The notes under the pieces: generated by a model
What the model was told of the DNA's origin: nothing
Seen by the model: only the letters and a program-made list of their open reading frames with translations
Databases searched by the model: none
Translations under genes and position numbers: made by a program
NCBI RefSeq assembly: GCF_022884085.1
Contig: NZ_JAGGCS010000011.1
Coordinates: 64,576-128,575 of the forward strand
Direction of reading: 5' to 3'
Origin: Paenirhizobium cremeum
Lineage (GTDB): Bacteria > Pseudomonadota > Alphaproteobacteria > Rhizobiales > Rhizobiaceae
Length of the DNA: 64,000 nt
Shown: piece by piece, positions 28,409 to 35,652 of the stretch
Numbering within the stretch: position 1 is the first letter of the stretch
Layout: each line of letters starts with the position of its first letter

Positions 28409-29917
28409 ATGACAAACGCCCCTTCGCCGCCCCGCCGTTACGACAGCCTGCAGCACTTTACCGCCGAACTCGAGCGAACCGGCAGGCTGAAGCGGATTTC
28501 CCGCCCGGTCTCGCTGCTGCACGAGATTACCGAGATCCATCGTCGCGTGCTGGCGGCGGAGGGGCCGGCGCTACTTTTCGAGAAGCCGGTGAATGCCGCG
28601 GGCGAGACCGTGGCGATGCCGCTGCTTGCCAATCTCTTCGGAACCCGCGAACGCATCGAATGGGGGTTCGGCCTTACCGGGGGGCGTATCGGCGATCTCG
28701 CCTCTCTTCTCGGAGAATTGCGGGAACCGCGTCCGCCAGCCTCGCTCAGGGAAGCGCTCGGCAAGCTGCCGTTGGTGCATTCGGCGCTTTCTCTCGGGGT
28801 TCGCCGGGTGACGCGGGCGGCTTGCCAGGAGGTCGTCCGGCGCGGCGATGACGTCGATCTCGGTCGGCTTCCGGTTCAATGGTGCTGGCCGGGGGAGCCG
28901 GCGCCGCTCGTCAGTTGGCCGCTGGTCATCACCTGCGCTCCCGATGATCCCGCAGACATCAATGTCGGTATCTATCGTATGCAGGTGCTTGGCAAGGACC
29001 GCCTCATCATGCGCTGGCTTGCCCATCGCGGAGGAGCAAAGCATCATCGCCAATGGCAGAGACTCGGCCGCAACATGCCGGTTGCCGTTGTGATCGGTAG
29101 TGATCCCGCCACCATTCTTTCGGCGGTGATGCCGCTTCCGGAAGGCATGAGTGAACTCGGATTCGCCGGTCTTCTTAGGAAAAGACGAAGCAGGGTGGTG
29201 AAGGCTGTCAGCCAGCCGCTTTGCGTCCCGGCCAATGCCGAGATCGTGCTGGAGGGAACGGTTTCCGCCACGGAGATCGCGGAAGAGGGGCCCTATGGCG
29301 ATCACACGGGCTATTACAATTCCGTCGAACGTTTCCCCGTGATGACAATCTCGGCTATCACGACGCGGAGGGCGCCTGTCTATCTGTCGACCTATACCGG
29401 TCGCCCGCCTGACGAGCCTTCGAAGCTCGGCGAGGCGATGAACGAGCTTTTCATCCCGCTGGTGAAGAAGCAGTTTCCGGAAATTCTGGATCTCTGGTTG
29501 CCGCCGGAGGCCTGTTCCTACCGGGCGATCGTGGTTTCGATCGACAAACGCTATCCGGGGCAGGCAAAGCGCGTGATGATGGGGCTGTGGTCGATGCTGC
29601 CGCAATTCAGCTACACCAAGCTCATCATCGCCGTCGATCCCGATGTCGATGTGCGCAACTGGGCCGATGTGGTCTGGGCGCTTTCCACTCGCTTCGACGC
29701 CGGTCGCGACGTCACGCTCATCAACGATACGCCGATCGACTACCTCGATTTCGCCTCGCCGAAGCCCGGCCTCGGGGCCAAGCTCGGCCTCGACGCCACG
29801 GTCAAGGTCGGGCCGGAGTCGGACCGCGAATGGGGCCGTGTCCTGAAGATGACGCCTGACGTCGGCGAGAAGATCGACGCCATCTGGCATGAACTCGGAC
29901 TTGGAGACATGGTGTGA
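28409..29917 (+). CDS. ubiD: 4-hydroxy-3-polyprenylbenzoate decarboxylase UbiD
   Basis: This 502-residue enzyme uses prenylated FMN to decarboxylate the ubiquinone precursor. Long stretches match the classical UbiD pattern: EGPYGDHTGYYNSVERFPVM near residue 300, STYTGRPPDEPSKLG, LPPEACSYRAIVVSI and NDTPIDYLDFASP. I set the start at ATG 28409; a TTG at 28388 in frame sits 3 bases after GAGGAG and cannot be ruled out. It overlaps ubiX by GTGA and is divergent from ubiTUV. The pairing suggests a dedicated anaerobic ubiquinone module rather than an aromatic-acid decarboxylase. Confidence 0.9.
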   Translation: MTNAPSPPRRYDSLQHFTAELERTGRLKRISRPVSLLHEITEIHRRVLAAEGPALLFEKPVNAAGETVAMPLLANLFGTRERIEWGFGLTGGRIGDLASLLGELREPRPPASLREALGKLPLVHSALSLGVRRVTRAACQEVVRRGDDVDLGRLPVQWCWPGEPAPLVSWPLVITCAPDDPADINVGIYRMQVLGKDRLIMRWLAHRGGAKHHRQWQRLGRNMPVAVVIGSDPATILSAVMPLPEGMSELGFAGLLRKRRSRVVKAVSQPLCVPANAEIVLEGTVSATEIAEEGPYGDHTGYYNSVERFPVMTISAITTRRAPVYLSTYTGRPPDEPSKLGEAMNELFIPLVKKQFPEILDLWLPPEACSYRAIVVSIDKRYPGQAKRVMMGLWSMLPQFSYTKLIIAVDPDVDVRNWADVVWALSTRFDAGRDVTLINDTPIDYLDFASPKPGLGAKLGLDATVKVGPESDREWGRVLKMTPDVGEKIDAIWHELGLGDMV

Positions 29918-30507
29918 CGGATATCCGCAGGGTGGTGCTCGGGGTCTCCGGCGCTTCGGGGGCGGCGCTTGCGCTCAGGATCGGCGAGAGGCTAGCGGCG
30001 CTTTCGGGGGTCGAACTGCATCTCGTCGTCACGCGATCGGCGCTCAGGACCTTCGGTCACGAACTGGGCGCGGATGCCATCGGCCGGCTGGTGGGGCTTG
30101 CAGCCCGTTATCACAAGATCGACGACGTGGGCGCCTCCATCGCCAGCGGATCGTTTCGCACCGAAGGCATGATTGTCGCGCCGTGTTCCATGAAGAGCCT
30201 TGCCGGAATTGCGACGGGGCTTGCCGACAATCTGCTGGTCAGGGCGGCCGATGTGCATCTGAAGGAACGGCGACGTCTTGTTCTTCTCGCGCGGGAAACG
30301 CCACTGCATCTTGGCCATCTGCGCAACATGACCGCCGTGACTGAAATGGGCGCAATCGTGATGCCGCCGGTGCCGGCCTTCTATCGCCGCCCGCTGACGG
30401 TGGACGATGTCGTCGATCACATTGCTGCGCGCGCCATCGATCTCCTGCAGTTGACAGACCAGCCGCTGGCGGTCGAATGGCAGGGAGAACAAGGCGGCTC
30501 TCAATAG
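29914..30507 (+). CDS. ubiX: Flavin prenyltransferase UbiX
   Basis: This 197-residue enzyme makes the prenylated FMN cofactor needed by UbiD. The flavin-binding start LGVSGASGAALALRIGERL, the block SGSFRTEGMIVAPCSMKSLAGI and the C-terminal ERRRLVLLARETPLHLGHLRNM followed by MPPVPAFYRRP are classical UbiX. The GTG start at 29914 overlaps the ubiD stop by four bases. Its 3' end overlaps that of the convergent nnrU gene by seven bases. Confidence 0.93.
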   Translation: MTDIRRVVLGVSGASGAALALRIGERLAALSGVELHLVVTRSALRTFGHELGADAIGRLVGLAARYHKIDDVGASIASGSFRTEGMIVAPCSMKSLAGIATGLADNLLVRAADVHLKERRRLVLLARETPLHLGHLRNMTAVTEMGAIVMPPVPAFYRRPLTVDDVVDHIAARAIDLLQLTDQPLAVEWQGEQGGSQ

Positions 30508-31184
30508 GAAAGGGCTGTCAGCGGATCGGCGCCGAAGAGTGCTGCGTGGCCGCCGGTGAGGAGCCAGAGCGTGATGACGGCGGTAACCGCCAGCGCGAGG
30601 GTGAATGGCCCGTCGATGCGAAACTTCGTCCTGCCCGTGAGGATGCCCGCAAGGGGCACCATCGGATAGCGCGCGGCAAGCGCCGGCCAGCCGGCGTCGA
30701 GCCTCCGGCGGGCGCGTCGGTCCAGAATGAAAAGTCCAGCTACGGAGAACAGGCCGAGACCGCCGAACAGGACGAGCGAGCGGAGGTCTCCGTTGACTAT
30801 GAGGTGGCCGAAAGACCACAGCATGAAGCCCCATTGCACAGGATGCCGGGTGATCTGGACGATCGCGCCGGGCTCGTCGCCGTGGCGGAAGCTGATCGAG
30901 AAGGGATTGGGGGAGAGAAGGCCGGCTATGACCAGAAGGAGACCGAGCGGGGAAAGCATCAGCGTCAGCCTCGCCTGCCAGCCGGCCGGGGCCCAAAGCT
31001 CGATGTAATCGGTGTTCAGCGCGGCGTGGAAAAGCCAGGCGAGCACCAGTATCGACACCAGGGAATAGAGGCCGAGATAGGTCTCGCGCCCGAGCAGGGC
31101 GATGGCGCCTGCGCGAACCGGCGGCAGAGCCGGGATCGAATGCAGCGCCAGAAAGGCGGCAAGCGCCATCACAAGCTGGTTCAC
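30501..31184 (-). CDS. nnrU: NnrU family membrane protein
   Basis: This 227-residue protein with about six helices belongs to the NnrU family, found with nitric oxide reductase genes in denitrifiers. The block FRHGDEPGAIVQITRHPVQWGFMLW-like (around residue 100) with its conserved RHP motif recalls isoprenylcysteine methyltransferase-like membrane proteins. The exact role in NO metabolism is not settled. The GTG start at 31184 overlaps the stop of the hemerythrin gene (GTGA), so the two are coupled. In Rhodobacter, nnrU lies at the end of the nor operon; here it faces away from norE. Confidence 0.87.
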   Translation of the reverse strand: MNQLVMALAAFLALHSIPALPPVRAGAIALLGRETYLGLYSLVSILVLAWLFHAALNTDYIELWAPAGWQARLTLMLSPLGLLLVIAGLLSPNPFSISFRHGDEPGAIVQITRHPVQWGFMLWSFGHLIVNGDLRSLVLFGGLGLFSVAGLFILDRRARRRLDAGWPALAARYPMVPLAGILTGRTKFRIDGPFTLALAVTAVITLWLLTGGHAALFGADPLTALSY

Positions 31185-31654
31185 ATCAGGATCTCCCGCC
31201 CCTCCGCCTCGGCGGCGCACAATGCCTCGATCATCAGCTTTTCGGCGGCCACGTGTCTGCGGACGCATTCGAAGAAGCCGCGCAGCATGTAGCCTACCGT
31301 GTCGAAAGACAGGCGGCAACGACCTTCGATCACGGCCTTCAGCGTCAGGGAAATCTCCTCGGCGGCAAGCCCGTCGCAGCGATGCTCGCCTTTCAGCCGC
31401 TCGATCATCATCGCCGCGAAGCAGGAGCCGGCGCTGCGATCGAAATCGGGAAACAGCACCTTCTCCTCGAGTTGCTGCGTCTGTTTGAGCAGCGGCGCGA
31501 CCGTCTGCGCCACCTCGTTGCAGAGATCCTCGTTGATGTCGAAAGGCAGCGAGTCCGCGATGTCCTCAAGCTTGATGCAAAGGGCGAGCAGAGCTTCGTG
31601 GTTCCTGTCGAGGGCCGCGAGATCCTGTGCGTTGAGCGGGAATTCCGTCGTCAT
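31181..31654 (-). CDS. Hemerythrin-domain protein
   Basis: This 157-residue helical protein has a hemerythrin HHE-type pattern: H19 in DRNHEALLAL, E in EEKVLFPDF, a second histidine in KGEHRCDG and HVAAEK near the C-terminus. Such proteins bind a di-iron centre and handle O2 or NO, or assist iron-sulfur repair. A very strong ribosome site (GAGGAGGA) fixes the start at 31654. It lies between nnrU and the broken small membrane gene, and downstream of the shared box at 31871. A role in NO protection is inferred from the context. Confidence 0.82.
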   Translation of the reverse strand: MTTEFPLNAQDLAALDRNHEALLALCIKLEDIADSLPFDINEDLCNEVAQTVAPLLKQTQQLEEKVLFPDFDRSAGSCFAAMMIERLKGEHRCDGLAAEEISLTLKAVIEGRCRLSFDTVGYMLRGFFECVRRHVAAEKLMIEALCAAEAEGREILM

Positions 31655-31664
31655 GTCCTCCTCC

Positions 31665-31821
31665 TCATTGTCCGACGAACAGGATGGCTGCGATGACAAC
31701 CGAGGCAGCCACGGCGGAAATCGTTCCGCCGCGCTGCAATACGCCCATCCTGTGCAGGGTGATGGCGAAGCCGACGATAACAGGTGTGACGACGGCAAGT
31801 CCGATCTGTGCGTCTGTCATG
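31665..31821 (-). pseudogene. Small two-helix membrane protein gene with a one-base frameshift
   Basis: From the ATG at 31821 (GGAG 7 bases upstream) the frame reads MTDAQIG and then runs into a basic, non-coding-like frame. Moving by one base at about 31800 gives LAVVTPVIVGFAITLHRMG, then ISAVAASVVIAAILFVGQ and a stop at 31665. The result would be a 51-residue protein with two membrane helices, ending 11 bases before the hemerythrin start. One extra base (AA in GATCGGAACTTGCC) explains the break. Either the gene is inactivated or the base is a sequencing error. By position it could correspond to nnrT of the Rhodobacter nor region, but I cannot confirm this. Confidence 0.6.
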
Positions 31822-31870
31822 AGCAATCTCCTTTGATGCCACAGCCTAAGCCGGTCAACCGTCGGCTTCT

Positions 31871-31884
31871 TTGTGTTTGCTCAA
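31871..31884. promoter_or_regulatory. NnrR/FNR-type box between the nnrU unit and norEF
   Basis: The sequence TTGTGTTTGCTCAA fits TTG-N8-CAA. It lies about 41 bases before norE and 57 before the small membrane gene, so it may serve both directions. Confidence 0.65.
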
Positions 31885-31918
31885 AGAGACCGGCGATGTT
31901 GCCGGCTAAGAGAGCGCA

Positions 31919-32485
31919 ATGAACGCAACCGCCAAATCATTGAACCTATCCGTGGCAAGCGCATCCGAAGAGGAGGGCGATACGCTCCTTCTCTGGGTGC
32001 TTGTCTGGAGCGAACTTGTCGCCTTCGGCATCTTGATTGCCGGGTTCCTCGTGATGTCGCTACTGGAGCCGGAGCATTTCTCGGCGGCCAGGCAATATCT
32101 CAATCCGGGTCTTGCAGCAATCAACACCATCATCCTCCTGACAAGCGGCTGGCAGGCCGCAATGGCCGCGCGCCGGGGAGCTTCCGTCGCGGAGGTTCGC
32201 CGCTCACTGGTTTGCGCGGCCGGTCTCGGCCTTGTCTTCACGGCGGTCAAGCTCGCCGAATATGCCGGCGAGATCGTTCATGCCGCGGAGGGTGGGCTGA
32301 GCGGTTTCTTCGAGATCTATTTTCTCGTTACAGGTTTCCATCTACTGCATGTGGTCTTCGGCTCGGTCATCCTCCTCATCGTCGCCTGGCGGCCTCAGCG
32401 GCAGAATGTGATCCTGATAACCACGCTCTGGCACGCGATCGATCTTGTCTGGATCGTCATGTTCCCGATCCTCTACCTGGCATGA
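31919..32485 (+). CDS. norE: Nitric oxide reductase accessory protein NorE (cytochrome oxidase subunit III family)
   Basis: This 188-residue membrane protein with five helices is related to haem-copper oxidase subunit III. The family block FFEIYFLVTGFHLLHVVFGS and the C-terminal LWHAIDLVWIVMFPILYL are typical of NorE. It is thought to help activity or assembly of the NO reductase and is not a catalytic subunit. It is followed one base later by norF and is divergent from the nnrU/hemerythrin unit. The start has no clear ribosome site. Confidence 0.88.
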   Translation: MNATAKSLNLSVASASEEEGDTLLLWVLVWSELVAFGILIAGFLVMSLLEPEHFSAARQYLNPGLAAINTIILLTSGWQAAMAARRGASVAEVRRSLVCAAGLGLVFTAVKLAEYAGEIVHAAEGGLSGFFEIYFLVTGFHLLHVVFGSVILLIVAWRPQRQNVILITTLWHAIDLVWIVMFPILYLA

Positions 32486-32486
32486 G

Positions 32487-32771
32487 ATGATGACCGACGC
32501 TTCCACGGGAAAACTGTTCGGCACCTTCGCGACACTGGTGGTGCTCGCTTCGGGTGGGGCCACGCTTGCGGCCCTGAGCGGCGGGCTCCTGGTGCCGGTC
32601 GCCGCCGTGTTGTTGATTGCTGCGGTCAAGGCCCGTTTCGTCATCCTCGACTTCATGGGGCTGCGATCCGAGAAGCGCGGCATGCGTCTGGCGCTTCTAT
32701 CCTGGCCGGCTCTTTTCCTGCTGGTCGCATTCGCACGGTCGGTTGCGATTGCCTTTTTGGGCGCTGCCTGA
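32487..32771 (+). CDS. norF: Nitric oxide reductase accessory protein NorF
   Basis: This 94-residue protein has three hydrophobic helices (TFATLVVLASGGATLAAL, VPVAAVLLIAAVKARFVIL, LLSWPALFLLVAFARSVA). The middle helix with VKARFVILDFMGLR matches the cytochrome oxidase subunit IV/NorF type. It starts one base after norE, with a second ATG at 32490. NorEF together support NO reductase under denitrification. The following 163 bases hold a further regulatory box, so norCBQD has its own promoter. Confidence 0.82.
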   Translation: MMTDASTGKLFGTFATLVVLASGGATLAALSGGLLVPVAAVLLIAAVKARFVILDFMGLRSEKRGMRLALLSWPALFLLVAFARSVAIAFLGAA

Positions 32772-32788
32772 GCGGATCGTTCGCTTGT

Positions 32789-32802
32789 TTGCAAAAGCGC
32801 AA
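32789..32802 (+). promoter_or_regulatory. NnrR/FNR-type box upstream of norC
   Basis: TTGCAAAAGCGCAA (TTG-N8-CAA) is flanked by T and A/G to give TTTGCAAAAGCGCAAAG. It lies 140 bases before the norC start, leaving a leader of about 100 bases. Confidence 0.7.
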
Positions 32803-32934
32803 AGAAGGCTTTCTCCCTGGCGCTAGAAGGGGAGCGTCCCGCAGCCTGTGCGTCCTGATCATCGCGCGGGCTGCGGGCGGGGATTTCACCAGGCCGGCGG
32901 CGCTCCTGTCCGCGGGCAAAGAAAGGACCAGGGG

Positions 32935-33387
32935 ATGGCAGAGCGCCTGACCAAGACAGGGGCCCGCAATGTCTTTTACGGCGGGTCCATCTTCTTCTTC
33001 GCGATCTTCGTGGGGCTTACGGCCCACAGTCACTACTATATGCGGACGAGCTCGACGGACGAAACGACGCTGACAGACAGCGTCGCGCGCGGCAAGCACG
33101 TCTGGGAGCAGAACTCCTGCATCAATTGTCACACTCTGCTGGGCGAGGGCGCCTATTTCGCACCGGAACTCGGCAATGTCTGGAAGCGCTGGGGCGGCGA
33201 AAGCGATCCCGAAGGCGCCCGAGAGACGCTGAAATCATGGATGGCGGCCCAGCCCTCCGGCGTCGAGGGACGGCGGCAGATGCCGCAGTTCAACCTGACG
33301 GAGCAGGAACTTAACGATCTCGCCGACTTCCTCGAATGGACGAGCCGGATCAAGACGCAGAACTGGCCGCCGAACGAGGCAGGCTGA
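32935..33387 (+). CDS. norC: Nitric oxide reductase subunit C (membrane cytochrome c)
   Basis: This 150-residue subunit has one N-terminal helix (residues 14-32) and a periplasmic c-type haem domain. The haem site is C62-I-N-C65-H66 and the likely sixth ligand is M116 in GRRQMPQF. It passes electrons from a periplasmic donor (pseudoazurin is encoded in the window) to the haem-iron centre in NorB. The start is supported by AAGGA about 8 bases upstream. It is first in norC-norB-norQ-norD. Confidence 0.95.
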   Translation: MAERLTKTGARNVFYGGSIFFFAIFVGLTAHSHYYMRTSSTDETTLTDSVARGKHVWEQNSCINCHTLLGEGAYFAPELGNVWKRWGGESDPEGARETLKSWMAAQPSGVEGRRQMPQFNLTEQELNDLADFLEWTSRIKTQNWPPNEAG

Positions 33388-33415
33388 GAAACGTCGACCC
33401 AAGGAGAACCCAACC

Positions 33416-34762
33416 ATGAAATACCAAACCCAGAAGGTCGCGATGCTGTATTTCTACGGCGCCCTCGGCCTTTTCCTCGCCCAGGTCCTGTTCGGCGTGC
33501 TTGCCGGCACGATCTATGTTCTGCCGAATACGCTCTCCGAGCTCCTGCCCTTCAATATCGTCAGGATGATCCATACCAATGCGCTGATCGTCTGGCTATT
33601 GATGGGCTTCATGGGCGCCACCTATTATCTCCTGCCGGAAGAGGCGGAGACGGAGCTCTACAGTCCGAAGCTCGCCATCGCGCAGTTCTGGCTCTTCCTG
33701 GTTGCGGCTGCAATCGCCGTGGTCGGATATCTCTTTCATATCCATGAGGGACGCGAGTTTCTCGAGCAGCCCTTCGCGATCAAGGTCGGCATCGTGGTCG
33801 TCTGCCTGATGTTCCTGTTCAACATCACGCTGACGGTGCTTAAAGGTCGCAAGACGGTCGTCACCAATATCCTGATCTTCGGTCTCTGGGGTGTGGCGAT
33901 CTTCTTCCTCTTCGCCTTCTACAATCCGGCAAACCTCGCGCTCGACAAGATGTATTGGTGGTACGTCGTCCACCTGTGGGTCGAGGGCGTATGGGAGCTC
34001 ATCATGGCCTCCGTGCTTGCCTTCCTGATGATTAAGCTGAACGGCATCGACCGGGAAGTGGTCGAGAAGTGGCTCTATGTCATCGTTGGTCTGGCGCTGT
34101 TCTCCGGCATTCTCGGCACAGGGCACCATTACTACTGGATCGGCGCGCCGGGTTACTGGCAGTGGATCGGTTCGCTGTTCTCCACCCTTGAAGTTGCCCC
34201 GTTCTTCACCATGGTCATCTTCACCTTCGTCATGACCTGGAAGGCCGGCCGCAAGCATCCGAACCGGGCCGCCCTGCTCTGGTCCATCGGCTGCTCGGTC
34301 ATGGCGTTCTTCGGCGCCGGCGTCTGGGGCTTCCTGCACACGCTGTCGTCGGTGAACTACTACACCCACGGCACGCAGGTCACGGCAGCACACGGTCATC
34401 TCGCCTTCTTCGGCGCCTATGTGATGCTGAACCTTGCCGTCATGGCCTACGCGGTCCCCGAGATCCGCGGACGCCGGCCCTATAACCAGTGGCTTTCGAT
34501 CGCGAGCTTCTGGGCCATGTGCACCGCGATGTCGGTCATGACCTTCGCGCTGACCTTTGCGGGCGTGCTGCAGGTGCATTTGCAGCGGGTTCTCGGCGAA
34601 AGCTACATGGCCGTGCAGGATCAGCTTGCGCTGTTCTACTGGATCCGCCTCGGCTCTGGCGTCGTCGTCCTCGTCTCCGCGCTGATGTTCATCTGGTCGA
34701 TCCTGGTGCCCGGCAAGGAGCGCGAGCCCGCCTTTGGCGGTGTCGCGGAGCCGGCTGAGTAA
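33416..34762 (+). CDS. norB: Nitric oxide reductase subunit B
   Basis: This 448-residue, 12-helix haem-iron protein is the catalytic subunit and reduces two NO to N2O. Metal-binding histidines are visible: H53 (RMIHTNALIVW), VVHLWVEGVWEL, GTGHHYYWIGAPGYW and AAHGHLAFFGAYV. The glutamates in the VEGVWE segment are those known to matter for proton delivery in cNOR. The length and the presence of norC make this a cytochrome-c-dependent type (cNOR), not a quinol-dependent qNOR, which would be about 300 residues longer. AAGGAGA lies upstream. Confidence 0.96.
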   Translation: MKYQTQKVAMLYFYGALGLFLAQVLFGVLAGTIYVLPNTLSELLPFNIVRMIHTNALIVWLLMGFMGATYYLLPEEAETELYSPKLAIAQFWLFLVAAAIAVVGYLFHIHEGREFLEQPFAIKVGIVVVCLMFLFNITLTVLKGRKTVVTNILIFGLWGVAIFFLFAFYNPANLALDKMYWWYVVHLWVEGVWELIMASVLAFLMIKLNGIDREVVEKWLYVIVGLALFSGILGTGHHYYWIGAPGYWQWIGSLFSTLEVAPFFTMVIFTFVMTWKAGRKHPNRAALLWSIGCSVMAFFGAGVWGFLHTLSSVNYYTHGTQVTAAHGHLAFFGAYVMLNLAVMAYAVPEIRGRRPYNQWLSIASFWAMCTAMSVMTFALTFAGVLQVHLQRVLGESYMAVQDQLALFYWIRLGSGVVVLVSALMFIWSILVPGKEREPAFGGVAEPAE

Positions 34763-34768
34763 CGAAAA

Positions 34769-34800
34769 CGGCCGTCTTCTCCTTTCAGGGGAGGCGGCCG
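34769..34800 (+). other. Hairpin between norB and norQ
   Basis: The outer stem CGGCCG (34769-34774) / CGGCCG (34795-34800) continues into an imperfect TCTTCTCC / GGGGAGG inner stem. No T run follows. It may protect the norCB message and lower norQD expression. Confidence 0.45.
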
Positions 34801-34834
34801 CATCAAACGTCCTTGCCCGAAAGGAAAACACCCC

Positions 34835-35641
34835 ATGAACCTGATGCTGACCAACCCGCCTGCGCCTGATATTCCGGCCTATTCGCCTGCCGGGAACGAA
34901 TGTGCGCTTTTCGAGACCGCCTGGACGCGCCAGCTGCCGCTGCTGCTCAAGGGGCCGACCGGATGCGGCAAGACCCGTTTCGTCAGCCACATGGCGGCCC
35001 GACTCGGCCTGCCGCTTTCGACGGTTTCCTGCCATGACGACCTTGCCGCCGCCGACCTGACCGGCCGCTACCTGCTCAAGGGCGGCGATACGGTGTGGGT
35101 GGACGGGCCGCTGACACGCGCCGTGCGCGAGGGCGGGATCTGCTATCTGGACGAGGTGGTGGAAGCCCGCAAGGACGTGGCCGTCGTGCTCCATCCTCTC
35201 ACCGACGACCGTCGCATCCTGCCCCTGGAACGGACCGGCGAACAACTTGAAGCGCCGCCCGCCTTCATGCTCGTCGTCTCCTATAATCCGGGCTACCAGA
35301 ATCTCCTGAAGACGCTGAAGCCCTCCACGCGCCAGCGCTTCGTTGCCATCGAATTCGATTTTCTGCCGAAGGATCGTGAGATCGAGATCGTTTCTTCCGA
35401 AAGCGGACTCTCCGCCGGCGAGGTTGCGCCTCTGGTCGAACTGGCACGGCGGTTGAGGGCGCTCAAGGGTCATGACCTGGAGGAGGGCGTCTCGACCCGT
35501 CTCCTCGTTTATTGCGCCAGCCTGATCGATGCCGGCCTTTCGCCGCGCGATGCTGTCCGATCGACCATGATCGAGCCGTTGACGGACGAGCCGGAGGTGC
35601 GGGCCGCGCTGATCGAACTTTCGCAGGCGGTCATCCGCTAA
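34835..35641 (+). CDS. norQ: NorQ, MoxR-type AAA+ ATPase for NO reductase activation
   Basis: This 268-residue AAA+ protein has Walker A GPTGCGKT (residues 40-47), Walker B in GICYLDEVVEAR, and the sensor block FMLVVSYNPGYQNLLKTL. NorQ works with the VWA protein NorD as a chaperone that inserts the non-haem iron into NorB. It is followed by norD after 11 bases. The only odd feature nearby is the hairpin before it, suggesting less protein is needed than of NorCB. Confidence 0.94.
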   Translation: MNLMLTNPPAPDIPAYSPAGNECALFETAWTRQLPLLLKGPTGCGKTRFVSHMAARLGLPLSTVSCHDDLAAADLTGRYLLKGGDTVWVDGPLTRAVREGGICYLDEVVEARKDVAVVLHPLTDDRRILPLERTGEQLEAPPAFMLVVSYNPGYQNLLKTLKPSTRQRFVAIEFDFLPKDREIEIVSSESGLSAGEVAPLVELARRLRALKGHDLEEGVSTRLLVYCASLIDAGLSPRDAVRSTMIEPLTDEPEVRAALIELSQAVIR

Positions 35642-35652
35642 GGGAGTGCAGT

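Noticed and set aside
27076..28851. Plus-strand open frame spanning ubiU, ubiT and the start of ubiD
   Set aside because: It runs across the divergent promoter and three supported genes; its composition is that of a shadow.
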